NCBI RefSeq assembly: GCF_040372165.1
Contig: NZ_BAABWG010000001.1
Coordinates: forward strand, 1,173,357 to 1,237,356
Source of the DNA: Hydrogenophaga sp040372165
GTDB lineage: Bacteria > Pseudomonadota > Gammaproteobacteria > Burkholderiales > Burkholderiaceae_C
Reading direction: 5' to 3'
DNA: 64,000 bases
Shown here: piece after piece, positions 1 to 9,173 of the stretch
Layout: each line of letters starts with the position of its first letter
Position numbering within the stretch: position 1 is the stretch's first letter
Program-made: the position numbers and the translations under genes
The notes under the pieces: model-generated
What the model saw: the letters and a program-made list of their open reading frames with translations, nothing else
What the model was told of the DNA's origin: nothing
Database searches by the model: none

Positions 1-1443
1 CGTGCTCAACACAAACTGACGGCTGTAATCACTGGTATTGAGGTCCAGCGCCACGTAGTTGCCCGTACCGAACACGTTCTCGACGTTGATGTTGGCGATC
101 AGGGACAGCTTGTCAGCCTGAGAGTAGCCAGCGCCAATGGCGAGGTTGCCGGTGGGGCGCTCCACCACTGTGACAGTCAGATCGACCTGGTCATTGGAAC
201 CTGGCACGGGCTCGGTACCAATGCTGACCTCGGTAAAGAAGCCCAGGCGATCCACCCGGTCGCGTGACAGGCGAATCCGGTCGCTGTCATACCACGAAGA
301 CTCCAGCTGCCGGAACTCGCGTCGGATCACTTCGTCTCGCGTCCGGTTGTTGCCTTCGATGTTGATTCGGCGAACATACACACGCCTTGCCGGCTGGGCC
401 TGCAGAGAAAAGCTCACCTGATTGGTGGCACGGTCGATCGTGGGCACCGCCTCCACCCGGGCAAAAGCATAGCCGAACGAGCCGAAGAAATCAGTGAAGT
501 TCTTGATCGTGCGCGATACCTCTTCCGCGTTGTAGGCCTGGCCCACTTCGATCTCCACCAGCGACTTGAAGTCTTCTTCCTTGCCGAAATACTGGCCTTC
601 AAGCTTCACTTCGGAAACGACAAAACGTTCCCCTTCGGTGATATTGATGGTGACGGACATTTTCTCCTTGTCTGGAGAAATGGCCACCTGAGTGGAATCG
701 ATCTTGAAGTCGAGATAGCCACGCTGGAGATAGTAGGAGCGCAGCGATTCAAGATCGGCATTGAGCTTGGAGCGCTCGTAGCGATCGCTCTTGGTGTACC
801 AGGACAGCCAGCCGCCTGTATCCAGGTCGAACAGGTTGCGCAGGGTGGACTCGGCGAAAGCCTTGTTGCCCACCACGCGAATTTCGTGAATCTTGGCAAC
901 GTCTCCCTCGCTGACGCTGAAGTTGAGGTTGACGCGGTTGCGGTCGATAGGGGTCACCGTGGTGACCACCTGGGTGGTGTACATGCTGCGGTTGATGTAC
1001 TGGCGCTTGAGCTCCTGCTCAGCACGATCCGCGAGGGCCTTGTCAAATGGGCGCCCTTCAGCCAGACCCACATCACGCAGCGAGGCCAGCAACGCATCCT
1101 TGTCGAATTCACGAACTCCGGAGAAGCTGACATCGGCGACCGTGGGGCGTTCTTCGACGATCACGACGAGCACGTCGTCATTGACTTGCAGGCGAACGTC
1201 GTTGAAAAGGCCCAGACCAAACAGCGCGCGAATGGCTGCTGTTCCCTTGTCGTCGCTGTAGGTATCACCAATGCGAAACGGCAAGGAGGCGAAAACAGTT
1301 CCGGGCTCAACCCTTTGCAAGCCCTCGACACGAATGTCCTTGAGCATGAAAGGTTCGACAGCCCAGGCTGGCAATGCCGCCAGTACACTCGAAGCAATGG
1401 CCGTCAGCGTCAGACCACGTACGCAGTTTTTGAGTTTTTTCAT
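1..1443 (-). CDS. bamA: Outer membrane protein assembly factor BamA, 3' part missing at window edge
   Basis: BamA is the core of the BAM complex, which folds beta-barrel proteins into the outer membrane. The frame is open from an ATG at 1443 to the left edge, giving 481 codons. The first 28 or so residues form a signal peptide (MKKLKN, a hydrophobic stretch, then ALPAWA). POTRA repeats follow, beginning VEPFMLKDIRVEGLQRV and including the GVREFDKDALLASL segment. By family length (about 760 residues) the visible part covers the five POTRA domains and the start of the barrel; the rest of the barrel lies outside. It sits 13 bases downstream of rseP in the conserved rseP-bamA order. Identification rests on the N-terminal sequence and the gene order and is firm. 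Confidence 0.95.
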   Translation of the reverse strand, partial: MKKLKNCVRGLTLTAIASSVLAALPAWAVEPFMLKDIRVEGLQRVEPGTVFASLPFRIGDTYSDDKGTAAIRALFGLGLFNDVRLQVNDDVLVVIVEERPTVADVSFSGVREFDKDALLASLRDVGLAEGRPFDKALADRAEQELKRQYINRSMYTTQVVTTVTPIDRNRVNLNFSVSEGDVAKIHEIRVVGNKAFAESTLRNLFDLDTGGWLSWYTKSDRYERSKLNADLESLRSYYLQRGYLDFKIDSTQVAISPDKEKMSVTINITEGERFVVSEVKLEGQYFGKEEDFKSLVEIEVGQAYNAEEVSRTIKNFTDFFGSFGYAFARVEAVPTIDRATNQVSFSLQAQPARRVYVRRINIEGNNRTRDEVIRREFRQLESSWYDSDRIRLSRDRVDRLGFFTEVSIGTEPVPGSNDQVDLTVTVVERPTGNLAIGAGYSQADKLSLIANINVENVFGTGNYVALDLNTSDYSRQFVLST

Positions 1444-1456
1444 GTATGGAGCGGGT

Positions 1457-2839
1457 TCAACCCAGCATTCGGGTCAAATCATTGAATAGCGCGACAGCCA
1501 TCAGTGCCATCAGGACGGCGACGCCTCCTCGCTGCAGGCGTTCGAGCCAAGCGTCGGAGACTCCTCGCCCAGTCACACCCTCCCAAAGATAATACATCAG
1601 GTGCCCTCCATCGAGGACCGGCAGGGGCAACAAGTTGAGTACACCCAGGCTGACACTGATGAGTGCCAGGAACACCAAGTATTGTGTCATGCCACGCTCG
1701 GCAGATTTGCCTGCAAACTCGGCAATGGTCAGTGGACCGCTGATGTTCTTGATCGATGCTTGCCCGATCACCATTCGCCCCATCATTTTCAGGGTCAGCC
1801 AGGACACATCCCAGGCACGTTCCAGACCGCCTGCAAAGCCTCGCCAGAGACCGTACTGAACCTCTTTCATGGCCGGAGGTTCGCCAATGTTCGCTCCGAT
1901 GCGCCCTTCCCAGCCGTCTTCGACCTTCTCTGGCCGTACTGTCAGCGCCAGGCTGAGCCGCTGATCTTCCCTGAGCACATCCCAGCTGGCAGGAATGGCC
2001 TCGCCATTGCCTGAGACAGACGCCTCGATACGGCGCCGAAGATCAATCGCATCCAGGACGGGCTCTCCGCCGATGGACAACACCCGGTCGCCCTCGCGCA
2101 AGCCCGCGGCCATCGCGGCTCCGTCGGGCAGCACCTCACCAATCATGGGCGCCATGTATGGGGCCACGACACCGATCCGTTCGAACATCTTGCGATCGGC
2201 TTCCGGCTCTACCAGCTGGCTCAATCCAAGCGTCACCGTCGATGCCTGGCCACCTTCACGCTTGGCCACCCACAAGGTCATGTCCTGCCCGTCGAGGGCA
2301 GCCTGCGTCATGCGCCAGCGCAGGTCATCGAAAGAGGCCACCGGGATCATCTCTCCCCGGTCGAAGGCCACACCCTCGACCCAGTCGCCGCTTTGCAGGC
2401 CTGCCTGGGCAGCAAGAGACGCAGGGGGTGGGGAGGAAAGGACAGCCTTGGGCTCCATCACGCCCAGCCAGTTGACCGCGGCATAGAGCACGACAGCCAG
2501 GGCCAGGTTGGCCAGAGGACCGGCGGCGACCACAGCCGCCCGCGCCCGCAGTGGCTGGGTGTTGAACGCCAGATGCCGCTCAGCGGCGTCAACAGGCGCT
2601 TCACGCTCATCGAGCATGCGCACGTAGCCGCCCAGCGGCAACGCTGCAATGACAAACTCGGTCTCGCTGCCCTGGCGGCGCCAGCTCAGCAGAGGTTTGC
2701 CAAAGCCAATGGAGAAGCGCAGCACCTTGATGCCACACATCACGGCCACCTTGTAATGGCCGTACTCATGGATGGCAATCAGCAAGCCAAGGGCCACGAC
2801 GAAAGAAATCGCCGTCTGCAGAAAATCCAGCATCTGCAA
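1457..2839 (-). CDS. rseP: RIP metalloprotease RseP (site-2 protease)
   Basis: Inner-membrane zinc protease that cuts anti-sigma factor RseA within the membrane during the envelope stress response. The 460-residue protein shows the zinc motif HEYGH at residues 24-28 inside the first membrane helix. Two PDZ-like stretches lie in the middle (around residues 120-310), and the third-ligand segment VLDGGH is at about 408-413, followed by a C-terminal helix. Length matches the family (about 450). Family members usually have HEFGH; the Tyr here is a mild substitution that keeps both His and the Glu. It lies between dxr and bamA, the usual order in beta- and gammaproteobacteria. A start two codons later (MLDFLQ) is equally possible. 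Confidence 0.96.
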   Translation of the reverse strand: MQMLDFLQTAISFVVALGLLIAIHEYGHYKVAVMCGIKVLRFSIGFGKPLLSWRRQGSETEFVIAALPLGGYVRMLDEREAPVDAAERHLAFNTQPLRARAAVVAAGPLANLALAVVLYAAVNWLGVMEPKAVLSSPPPASLAAQAGLQSGDWVEGVAFDRGEMIPVASFDDLRWRMTQAALDGQDMTLWVAKREGGQASTVTLGLSQLVEPEADRKMFERIGVVAPYMAPMIGEVLPDGAAMAAGLREGDRVLSIGGEPVLDAIDLRRRIEASVSGNGEAIPASWDVLREDQRLSLALTVRPEKVEDGWEGRIGANIGEPPAMKEVQYGLWRGFAGGLERAWDVSWLTLKMMGRMVIGQASIKNISGPLTIAEFAGKSAERGMTQYLVFLALISVSLGVLNLLPLPVLDGGHLMYYLWEGVTGRGVSDAWLERLQRGGVAVLMALMAVALFNDLTRMLG

Positions 2840-2881
2840 GTCACTCCGTGTGAGAACGCCGCCAGCCCGGAAAGGGTCTGA

Positions 2882-4066
2882 TCACGGCTTCAGATTGTCG
2901 ATTTCATTCCGGGCGAAAGCCCTTGCCTGACCATCAAGCGCCATCAAGTCTTCCACCGACCTCGGGTTGGAGGGCAAAACGCCCTCCAAAGTTGCAAGGT
3001 TGATGCGATAAATCTGGTCAAAGCGCAGCTGCCTGTCCAGAAATGCACCCACCGCTTCTTCGTTGGCCGCATTGAGCACTGCCGTGCTGCCCTCCGCGCC
3101 TTCCATGGCATTCCATGCCAGGCGCAAGCAAGGGAAGCGCTCAAAGCTGGGCGGCTCGAACGTCAGGCTGCCCATGGCCGTGAAATCCAGCGGCGCAGCA
3201 CCCGAGGTCATGCGCTCTGGCCAGGACAGGCCGTAGGCAATCGGTACCCGCATGTCCGGTGTACCCAGCTGGGCCACGATGGACGCATCATGAAACTGCA
3301 CCATGGAGTGCACAACGCTCTGCGGATGGATCACCACCTCTATGCGATCGCCTGGCATGCTGAACAGATGGTGGGCTTCAATGACTTCCAGCCCTTTGTT
3401 CATCATGGTGGCGGAGTCGACCGAGATCTTTCGACCCATGTCCCAATTGGGGTGCGCGCAAGCCTCCTCGGGCGTCACCGAAGACAACGTCGCCGGATCG
3501 CGCTGGCGAAACGGTCCCCCCGAGGCGGTAAGAATGATCTTCTGCACCCTCCGCTCCCACGTAGCGGCATCATCGGGCAGCGACTGGAAGATCGCGGAAT
3601 GCTCGCTGTCGATCGGCAGCAGCGTGGCGCCGCCACGCCGCACGGCCTCCATGAACAGCCCGCCGCCAACGACCAGTGCCTCCTTGTTGGCCAGCAGGAG
3701 CTTTTTGCCTGCCCTTGCCGCCGCGAGGCTGGGCGCGAGACCTGCAGCGCCCACAATGGCCGCCATCACTGCATCGACTTCTGGGGCGCTTGCGACCTCG
3801 CACAGCGGCTCAGTGCCGCAAAGGACTTCCGTGGCCAGCCCCTCGGCACGGACCGCCTCACGCAGACGGTCTGCCGCGCCCTGGTCCTGCATCACGGCAA
3901 TCGAAGGCGAAAAGGCCTTGATCTGCTTGAGCATCAAGCCATCCTGGCGAGCTGCCGTCAAGGCGAACACCCTGTATCGCTCAGGGTGCCTGGCCACCAC
4001 ATCGAGGGTGTTGGTGCCGATGGAGCCCGTCGAGCCCAGAACCGCCACCGTTTCAATTGCGCTCAT
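2882..4066 (-). CDS. dxr: 1-deoxy-D-xylulose-5-phosphate reductoisomerase
   Basis: Second enzyme of the non-mevalonate (MEP) isoprenoid pathway; it converts DXP to 2-C-methyl-D-erythritol 4-phosphate with NADPH. The 394-residue protein begins with the nucleotide-binding GSTGSIG at residues 11-17. It also has LLANKEALVVGG, the acidic and serine-rich active-site segments LLPIDSEHSA and ILTASGGPF, and the KISVDSATMMNKGLE and VIHPQSVVHSMV blocks typical of Dxr. Length matches the family. It stands between cdsA and rseP. Two further MEP enzymes, IspD and IspF, are encoded at 24-25 kb in this same window. Confidence 0.97.
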   Translation of the reverse strand: MSAIETVAVLGSTGSIGTNTLDVVARHPERYRVFALTAARQDGLMLKQIKAFSPSIAVMQDQGAADRLREAVRAEGLATEVLCGTEPLCEVASAPEVDAVMAAIVGAAGLAPSLAAARAGKKLLLANKEALVVGGGLFMEAVRRGGATLLPIDSEHSAIFQSLPDDAATWERRVQKIILTASGGPFRQRDPATLSSVTPEEACAHPNWDMGRKISVDSATMMNKGLEVIEAHHLFSMPGDRIEVVIHPQSVVHSMVQFHDASIVAQLGTPDMRVPIAYGLSWPERMTSGAAPLDFTAMGSLTFEPPSFERFPCLRLAWNAMEGAEGSTAVLNAANEEAVGAFLDRQLRFDQIYRINLATLEGVLPSNPRSVEDLMALDGQARAFARNEIDNLKP

Positions 4067-4082
4067 GTTCTTGATTTTTGTT

Positions 4083-4922
4083 TCAGAGGCTGATCAGCCA
4101 CATCGCCACAGGCAGCACCGGCAGCAGGGCATCCACCCGATCGAGAACGCCTCCATGACCTGGCAGCAGCCGGGAAGAGTCCTTGACGCCGGCGCTGCGC
4201 TTGACCAATGACTCGATGAGGTCTCCCACGACACTCATGGCAACCAGAGCAGCAACTGCGGCCACAAACCATGGCCAGCCCAGATTTCGGAGGTGGCTGA
4301 AAAGACTAAGGCCATCGAGCCATCCCTGGCCGTCAAACCAGAGCCAGCCGAATGCCAGTGCCAATACCCCGACCGCGCCGGTGATCGCACCTTCCCATGT
4401 CTTGCCCGGGCTGATGGAAGGCGCCAGCTTGTGGCGCCCCATTGTCTTGCCACCAACGTAGGCAAAGATATCGGCTGCCCACACCAGGGTGAGGACCGAC
4501 AGCAGAAATGGCAAGCCATGTGCTTTGGCCTGAACCAGGGCCAGCCAGGCAGCCCCCAGCAGGAACAGACCCAGAACCAGGCGTATGGCAACGGGCCAGG
4601 TCTGCCAGGCAGTCACGCCTTTGATGGGCAACACAATGGAAAGTACAGCCCACAACACCGCCGTCACCCACCAGATCACGGTCCAATCGGCATCCAGCCC
4701 ACCTGACCACCACATCAGTGCCAGGCCTGCGGTCGTAACCGCGGCCCAAGCCAATGCCCGACCACCTTTCTGGCCGTTGAGTCTTGCCCACTCCCACGCG
4801 CCCGCACAGATCAGGACAAGAGCCACAACGACAAAGGGGGCTGGAGCCGGATAGAAAAGCGCTGGCAGCAGCACGAGCAAGAGCAGCACTGCAGTGATGA
4901 TCCGCTGCTTAAGCATGCTCAC
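4083..4922 (-). CDS. cdsA: Phosphatidate cytidylyltransferase
   Basis: Integral membrane enzyme making CDP-diacylglycerol from phosphatidate and CTP, the branch point for phospholipid synthesis. The 279-residue sequence is rich in hydrophobic helices (about eight). Near the C-terminus it carries the CdsA signature, read as SVVGDLIESLVKR followed by the basic and Gly-rich KDSSRLLPGHGGVLDRVD. The start overlaps the end of uppS by 14 bases, so the two are probably translationally coupled. It precedes dxr by 16 bases. Product is clear from the signature and the context. Confidence 0.95.
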   Translation of the reverse strand: MSMLKQRIITAVLLLLVLLPALFYPAPAPFVVVALVLICAGAWEWARLNGQKGGRALAWAAVTTAGLALMWWSGGLDADWTVIWWVTAVLWAVLSIVLPIKGVTAWQTWPVAIRLVLGLFLLGAAWLALVQAKAHGLPFLLSVLTLVWAADIFAYVGGKTMGRHKLAPSISPGKTWEGAITGAVGVLALAFGWLWFDGQGWLDGLSLFSHLRNLGWPWFVAAVAALVAMSVVGDLIESLVKRSAGVKDSSRLLPGHGGVLDRVDALLPVLPVAMWLISL

Positions 4923-5676
4923 GCCCCTCCGACTTCCCTTGCGCCGACGGATTCGGGCGAGTGACCTGCTCGGACGTCAGGCCAAACCGGCGCTCTCGGC
5001 CGGCGAAGTCGGCCAGTGCTTCATCGAGCGCAGCTTCATCGAAATCGGGCCACAGGCGATTGGAAAAATAGAGCTCTGCATACGCAGCCTGCCAGATCAG
5101 GAAGTTGCTGATGCGCTTTTCGCCACCCGTTCTGATCAGGAGGTCGGGATCAGGAACATGGGCCAGAGCCATGTAGCGGTCAAGCACGGCTTCGGTCAAC
5201 GCCTCTCCTGCCTCAGCGGCACGGCGGGCAGCTTGGGCAATGTCCCATCGGCCGCCGTAGTTGAAGCAGACATTGAGAATCAGTTTGTCGTTCTGTTGCG
5301 TCTGGGTTTCGGCTTGTTCGAGTCCTGCTCTGAGCTTGTCGGACAACCCCGAACGTTCGCCGATGAAATGAATGCGAACGCCTGCGCGGCTCAGGGACGG
5401 CACTTCTTTGGCCAGCGCTGTTGCCAGCAGTTGCATCAACCCTGAGACTTCCTCGTCCGGGCGGTTCCAGTTCTCGGACGAAAAAGCAAAGACAGACAGG
5501 ACTCGGACACCCCGCGCACCCACGGCTTCCACCATGCGCCGCAAGGAGGTGACTCCCTGCTTGTGTCCTGCGACACGCGGCAGCATCCTTTTCTTGGCCC
5601 ATCGTCCGTTGCCATCCATGACGATGGCAATGTGATGAGGGCGAAAGGCGGGCTGCTCTGGCATCGAGGCGGTCAA
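4909..5676 (-). CDS. uppS: Undecaprenyl diphosphate synthase (di-trans,poly-cis)
   Basis: cis-Prenyltransferase that elongates farnesyl diphosphate to C55 undecaprenyl diphosphate, the lipid carrier for peptidoglycan and other surface polymers. The 255-residue protein has the conserved HIAIVMDGNGRWAKKR near the N-terminus; D21 is the expected catalytic Asp. It also has the FAFSSENWNRP and LIRTGGEKRISNFL motifs that bind the diphosphate. A start at M5 is also possible. It lies between frr and cdsA in the canonical order and overlaps cdsA by 14 bases. Confidence 0.97.
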   Translation of the reverse strand: MTASMPEQPAFRPHHIAIVMDGNGRWAKKRMLPRVAGHKQGVTSLRRMVEAVGARGVRVLSVFAFSSENWNRPDEEVSGLMQLLATALAKEVPSLSRAGVRIHFIGERSGLSDKLRAGLEQAETQTQQNDKLILNVCFNYGGRWDIAQAARRAAEAGEALTEAVLDRYMALAHVPDPDLLIRTGGEKRISNFLIWQAAYAELYFSNRLWPDFDEAALDEALADFAGRERRFGLTSEQVTRPNPSAQGKSEGREHA

Positions 5677-5714
5677 ATCTGCGTCTGTTGAATGATCGAT
5701 CAGCTGGCGGAGGG

Positions 5715-6275
5715 TCAGACCTCCATGATGTCCTTTTCCTTGGAAGCGACCAGCTCGTCGATCTCGGAAATCCGCTTGTCAGTCATCTTCTGAATATCGT
5801 CCTGGGAACGACGGTCATCATCCTCCGTCACTTCCTTGTCCTTGAGCATGCGCTTGACCGCTTCGTTCGCGTCGCGGCGGATATTGCGCACGGCCACCTT
5901 GGCGTGCTCACCCTCGGACCGCACCAGCTTGGTCATTTCGCGACGACGCTCTTCCGTCATTGGTGGCATGGGGACCCGGATCAGGTCACCCTGGGCGGCC
6001 GGGTTCAGGCCGAGGTCCGAGTCACGAATGGCTTTTTCGATCTTTGCACCCATGCCCTTCTCCCATGGGGATACACCGATGGTGCGGGCATCGAGCAGAG
6101 ACAGGTTGGCCACCTGGGAAATGGGCACCATGGAGCCGTAGTAGTCCACCTCGACCGTGTCCAGAATCTGGGGATTGGCGCGTCCCGTCCGGATTTTGGT
6201 GAGGTTACCTTTGAAAGTCTCAATGGACTGCTGCATTTTTCGTTCAGCAGTGGATCGGATATCGGAAATGCTCAT
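5715..6275 (-). CDS. frr: Ribosome recycling factor
   Basis: RRF acts with EF-G to split post-termination ribosomes. The 186-residue protein has the expected length (185-186) and the conserved blocks TFKGNLTKIRTGRANPQILD, SLLDARTIGVSPWEKGM and IRVPMPPMTEERRREMTK, then an acidic helical end (DDDRRSQDDIQKMTDKRI). The start ATG at 6275 is preceded on the minus strand by a good ribosome-binding sequence (GAGGAGTTAGCC). It follows pyrH and precedes uppS, as in most proteobacteria. Confidence 0.98.
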   Translation of the reverse strand: MSISDIRSTAERKMQQSIETFKGNLTKIRTGRANPQILDTVEVDYYGSMVPISQVANLSLLDARTIGVSPWEKGMGAKIEKAIRDSDLGLNPAAQGDLIRVPMPPMTEERRREMTKLVRSEGEHAKVAVRNIRRDANEAVKRMLKDKEVTEDDDRRSQDDIQKMTDKRISEIDELVASKEKDIMEV

Positions 6276-6322
6276 GGTGGCTAACTCCTCGAATACTCAG
6301 TTATTGTCTTGACGCGGCCGAC

Positions 6323-7033
6323 TCAAACGTGCACCAGCGTTCCTTCATCCCCACCCAGCACCACGTTGCGCAGCGCTCCTGGTTTGAAGATCGAAAACAC
6401 CTTGACGGGCAAATTCTGGTCGCGGCAAAGGGCAAATGCGGTGGCATCCATGACAGCCAGGTTCTTGGCCATGGCTTCGTCAAAGGAGATGGTCTGGTAG
6501 CGTGTTGCCTCGGGATCCTTCTTCGGATCAGCGGTGTACACGCCGTCGACCTTGGTGGCCTTGAGCACCACTTCAGCGCCTATCTCCGAGCCGCGCAGTG
6601 CTGCTGCCGTGTCGGTTGTGAAAAACGGGTTGCCGGTACCTGCCGCAAACACCACCACCTTGCCTTCTTCGAGGTATTGCAGTGCCTTGGGCCGGACATA
6701 GGGCTCAACGACCTGCTCGATACCGATGGCCGACATCACGCGGGCCACGACGCCGGCGTTTTCCAACGCATCAGCCAAAGCCAGTGAGTTCATGACTGTC
6801 GCCAGCATCCCCATGTAGTCGGCTGTGGCACGGTCCATGCCGACCGAACCACCAGCGACGCCACGGAAGATATTTCCACCACCGATGACAACGGCAACTT
6901 CCACCCCGAGCCGGGTCACTTCGCCAATCTCTTCGACGATCCTGACGATGGTCTCGCGATTGATGCCGAAGGCATCATCACCCATCAGGGCCTCGCCCGA
7001 CAATTTCAACAGAATCCGTTTATAGGCAGGCAT
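6323..7033 (-). CDS. pyrH: UMP kinase
   Basis: Bacterial UMP kinase of the amino-acid-kinase family, forming UDP from UMP and ATP. The 236 residues begin YKRILLKLSGEALMG and contain AVVIGGGNIFRG and GTGNPFFTTDTAAALRG, all diagnostic of PyrH; length matches. It is 47 bases upstream of frr. A 182-base gap separates it from tsf and carries a strong hairpin near the tsf end, so pyrH may begin its own transcript from that gap; no clear promoter boxes were picked out. Confidence 0.98.
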   Translation of the reverse strand: MPAYKRILLKLSGEALMGDDAFGINRETIVRIVEEIGEVTRLGVEVAVVIGGGNIFRGVAGGSVGMDRATADYMGMLATVMNSLALADALENAGVVARVMSAIGIEQVVEPYVRPKALQYLEEGKVVVFAAGTGNPFFTTDTAAALRGSEIGAEVVLKATKVDGVYTADPKKDPEATRYQTISFDEAMAKNLAVMDATAFALCRDQNLPVKVFSIFKPGALRNVVLGGDEGTLVHV

Positions 7034-7149
7034 GTAGGCTTTCCTGGGAAATATTGGAGTTTTGAGTTGGCAACTTGGGTAGTGTAGCGAGCACGAGCAC
7101 CATTTTCGTGCTACCCCGTCAATTTTCCGTCAGTTCGAGACGGGTACAT

Positions 7150-7184
7150 AGCACAACGGGCCACTAGGGCCCGTTGTGCTTTTT
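7150..7184 (-). terminator. Long perfect hairpin downstream of tsf
   Basis: A 13-base arm AGCACAACGGGCC (7150-7162) pairs perfectly with its complement at 7168-7180 around the loop ACTAG. It lies 36 bases beyond the tsf stop, where a terminator is expected. The T-run follows the hairpin on the plus strand (7180-7184). On the minus strand, where tsf is read, the hairpin is preceded by A residues and followed by TATGTACC. It would therefore be a U-poor terminator or a processing or stability stem for the tsf message. Confidence 0.6.
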
Positions 7185-7215
7185 GCAGTGTGGAAGCGGA
7201 CAAACCGCTTCTGCA

Positions 7216-8109
7216 TCAGCTGCCTTGGGCGGCAGCAACCTGGGCGGCGACCTCAGCGGCGAAGTCGTCAACCTTCTTCTCGATGCCTTCACCCACGACA
7301 TACAGCGTGAAGCGCTTGACTTCGGTGTTGGAGGCCTTGAGGTACTGACCAACGGTTTGCTTGCCGTCAGCGGCTTTGACAAACACCTGGTCCACCAGAG
7401 AAACCTCCTTGAGGTACTTGGTCACCGAGCCTTCCACCATCTTGGCGACGATGTCGGCAGGCTTGCCAGATTCGGCAGCCTTGGCAGATGCGACAGAGCG
7501 CTCACGCTCGATCAGTTCTGCTGGCACGTCGGCGCTGGACAGAGCCACAGGTTTCATGGCCGCGATGTGCATGGCAACGTCTTTCGCAGCCGTGGCATCA
7601 CCGGTGTACTCCACCATCACACCAATGCGGTCGCCGTGAACATAGGATGCGACCTGACCACCGTCAGCGAAGCGCTCAAAGCGGCGGAAGCTCATGTTCT
7701 CACCGATCTTGCCAATCAGGCCTTTGCGAACGTCTTCCAGCGTCGGGCCGTAGCTGTCCTGGCTGTGGGCGAGCGCAGACAGTGCTTCGATGTCGCCAGG
7801 GTTGTTCTTGGCCACCAGCTCGGCAGCGGCGCTGGCCATGCCCAGGAAGCTCTCGTTCTTGGTGACGAAGTCGGTTTCGCAGTTGACTTCGAGCAAGGCA
7901 CCAGTGGCGCCATCGACGAAGGAAGCGATCACGCCTTCAGCAGTGACGCGGGAGGCGGCCTTGCCAGCCTTGGTACCGAGCTTGACGCGCAGGATTTCTT
8001 CAGCCTTGGCCATGTCGCCGTCGGCTTCGGTCAGTGCTTTCTTGCACTCCATCATTGGGGCGTCGGTCTTGGCGCGCAGTTCGCCGACCATGCTTGCGGT
8101 AATTGCCAT
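7216..8109 (-). CDS. tsf: Elongation factor Ts
   Basis: Nucleotide-exchange factor for EF-Tu. From the ATG at 8109 the protein is 297 residues (MAITASMVGELRAK). It contains TDAPMMECKKALTEADGD and the core VNCETDFVTKNESFLGMA; length and motifs fit EF-Ts. An in-frame upstream ATG at 8130 would add MVNGELN. The 8109 start is preferred because MAITASMV is the typical N-terminus and a GAGAACTGAAC ribosome-binding stretch sits before it. It is downstream of rpsB with a hairpin between them. Confidence 0.97.
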   Translation of the reverse strand: MAITASMVGELRAKTDAPMMECKKALTEADGDMAKAEEILRVKLGTKAGKAASRVTAEGVIASFVDGATGALLEVNCETDFVTKNESFLGMASAAAELVAKNNPGDIEALSALAHSQDSYGPTLEDVRKGLIGKIGENMSFRRFERFADGGQVASYVHGDRIGVMVEYTGDATAAKDVAMHIAAMKPVALSSADVPAELIERERSVASAKAAESGKPADIVAKMVEGSVTKYLKEVSLVDQVFVKAADGKQTVGQYLKASNTEVKRFTLYVVGEGIEKKVDDFAAEVAAQVAAAQGS

Positions 8110-8184
8110 GTTCAGTTCTCCATTGACCACAGCACCTGAAGCAGGGGCTGTGGAAGATTGAAATTGCGGTTTGAGGCGGCTGTG

Positions 8185-8210
8185 AAAAAGGGGCTACTCG
8201 AGCCCCTCTT
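8185..8210 (-). terminator. Intercistronic terminator/attenuator between rpsB and tsf
   Basis: Read on the minus strand, GGGGCT (complement of 8201-8206) pairs with AGCCCC (complement of 8190-8195) around a 5-base loop, and TTTTT follows directly (8189-8185). This is a compact intrinsic-terminator shape in the 118-base gap between rpsB and tsf. It could reduce tsf relative to rpsB expression, as known for the rpsB-tsf operon of E. coli; the degree of read-through cannot be judged from sequence. Confidence 0.7.
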
Positions 8211-8227
8211 TTCAGACAGATGGGCGA

Positions 8228-8986
8228 TCAGGCAGACGCTTCGTCTTGCACTTCGACGAACTCGTCTTCGCCTTCTGCGCTCTTGACAGCTTCCACCACG
8301 TCGTTGACAGCGCTGTTACGACCCTCGAGCACTGCATCGGCAATGCCACGGGCGTACAGGGCCACGGCACGAGCGGAGTCGTCGTTGCCAGGGATGACGT
8401 AATCGATTCCGACAGGCGAGTGGTTGGTATCGACAACACCCACGAGCGGGATGCCCAGCTTCTGGGCTTCAGCCACAGCAATCTTGTGGAAACCGACGTC
8501 GATCAGGAAGATGGCGTCCGGCAGAGCAGCCATGTCCTGGATGCCGCCGATATCCTTCTCCAGCTTCTCCATTTCACGCGAGAACATGAGCTGCTCTTTC
8601 TTGCTCATGTTCTCGAGGCCGGCTTCTTTCTGAGCCTGCATGTCCTTCAGTCGCTTGATGGAGGTCTTGACCGTCTTGAAGTTGGTCAGCATGCCGCCCA
8701 GCCAGCGCTGGTCAACGTAGGGCATACCTGCACGACGGGCTTCCTGGGCCACGATATCGCGGGACTGGCGCTTGGTGCCGACCATCAGGACGGTACCGCC
8801 GTTGGCGATGATCTGACGCACGTACTTGGCAGCGTCCTGGAACATCGGCAACGTCTTCTCGAGGTTGACGATGTGAATCTTGTTGCGATGGCCGTAGATG
8901 AAGGGGGCCATCTTGGGGTTCCAGAAGCGGGTTTGGTGGCCAAAGTGGACACCGGCTTCCAGCATTTCACGCATGGAAATCGACAT
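8228..8986 (-). CDS. rpsB: 30S ribosomal protein S2
   Basis: Small-subunit ribosomal protein. The 252 residues start MSISMREMLEAGVHFGHQ and carry FWNPKMAPFIYGHRNKIHI, GTKRQSRDIVAQEA and VDTNHSPVGIDYVIPGNDD, all diagnostic of S2. An acidic tail ends EGEDEFVEVQDEASA. It is the first gene of the minus-strand block that runs down to bamA. Its upstream region (8987-9180) is long enough to hold the regulated S2 leader known in proteobacteria, though the leader fold was not confirmed here. Confidence 0.98.
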   Translation of the reverse strand: MSISMREMLEAGVHFGHQTRFWNPKMAPFIYGHRNKIHIVNLEKTLPMFQDAAKYVRQIIANGGTVLMVGTKRQSRDIVAQEARRAGMPYVDQRWLGGMLTNFKTVKTSIKRLKDMQAQKEAGLENMSKKEQLMFSREMEKLEKDIGGIQDMAALPDAIFLIDVGFHKIAVAEAQKLGIPLVGVVDTNHSPVGIDYVIPGNDDSARAVALYARGIADAVLEGRNSAVNDVVEAVKSAEGEDEFVEVQDEASA

Positions 8987-9167
8987 GATGATGTTTCCTG
9001 AGGTTAGGTCTTAAATCCGGCCCCGATCGCTGAGCGCTCCCGGTTTGAGAGCGGCAGCAACACCCGGATGGGCCGGTTTGCGATTTTTGCCCCGCGCTGG
9101 ATCTCCTGACGCTCAGGCAGCAAAGCCGCCTAAAGACACAGGTGAACGCAAAACGCGGAACCGAACG

Positions 9168-9173
9168 AGTATA
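9168..9173 (-). promoter_or_regulatory. Candidate -10 box for rpsB
   Basis: On the minus strand this reads TATACT, one base from the consensus, in the 322-base divergent gap between rpsB and kbp. It would give a leader of about 170 bases before the rpsB start. No convincing -35 hexamer was found at 16-18 bases upstream, so the call is tentative. The remainder of 8987-9308 holds no gene that I can support; a weak plus-strand frame there lacks a start and composition of its own. Confidence 0.4.
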
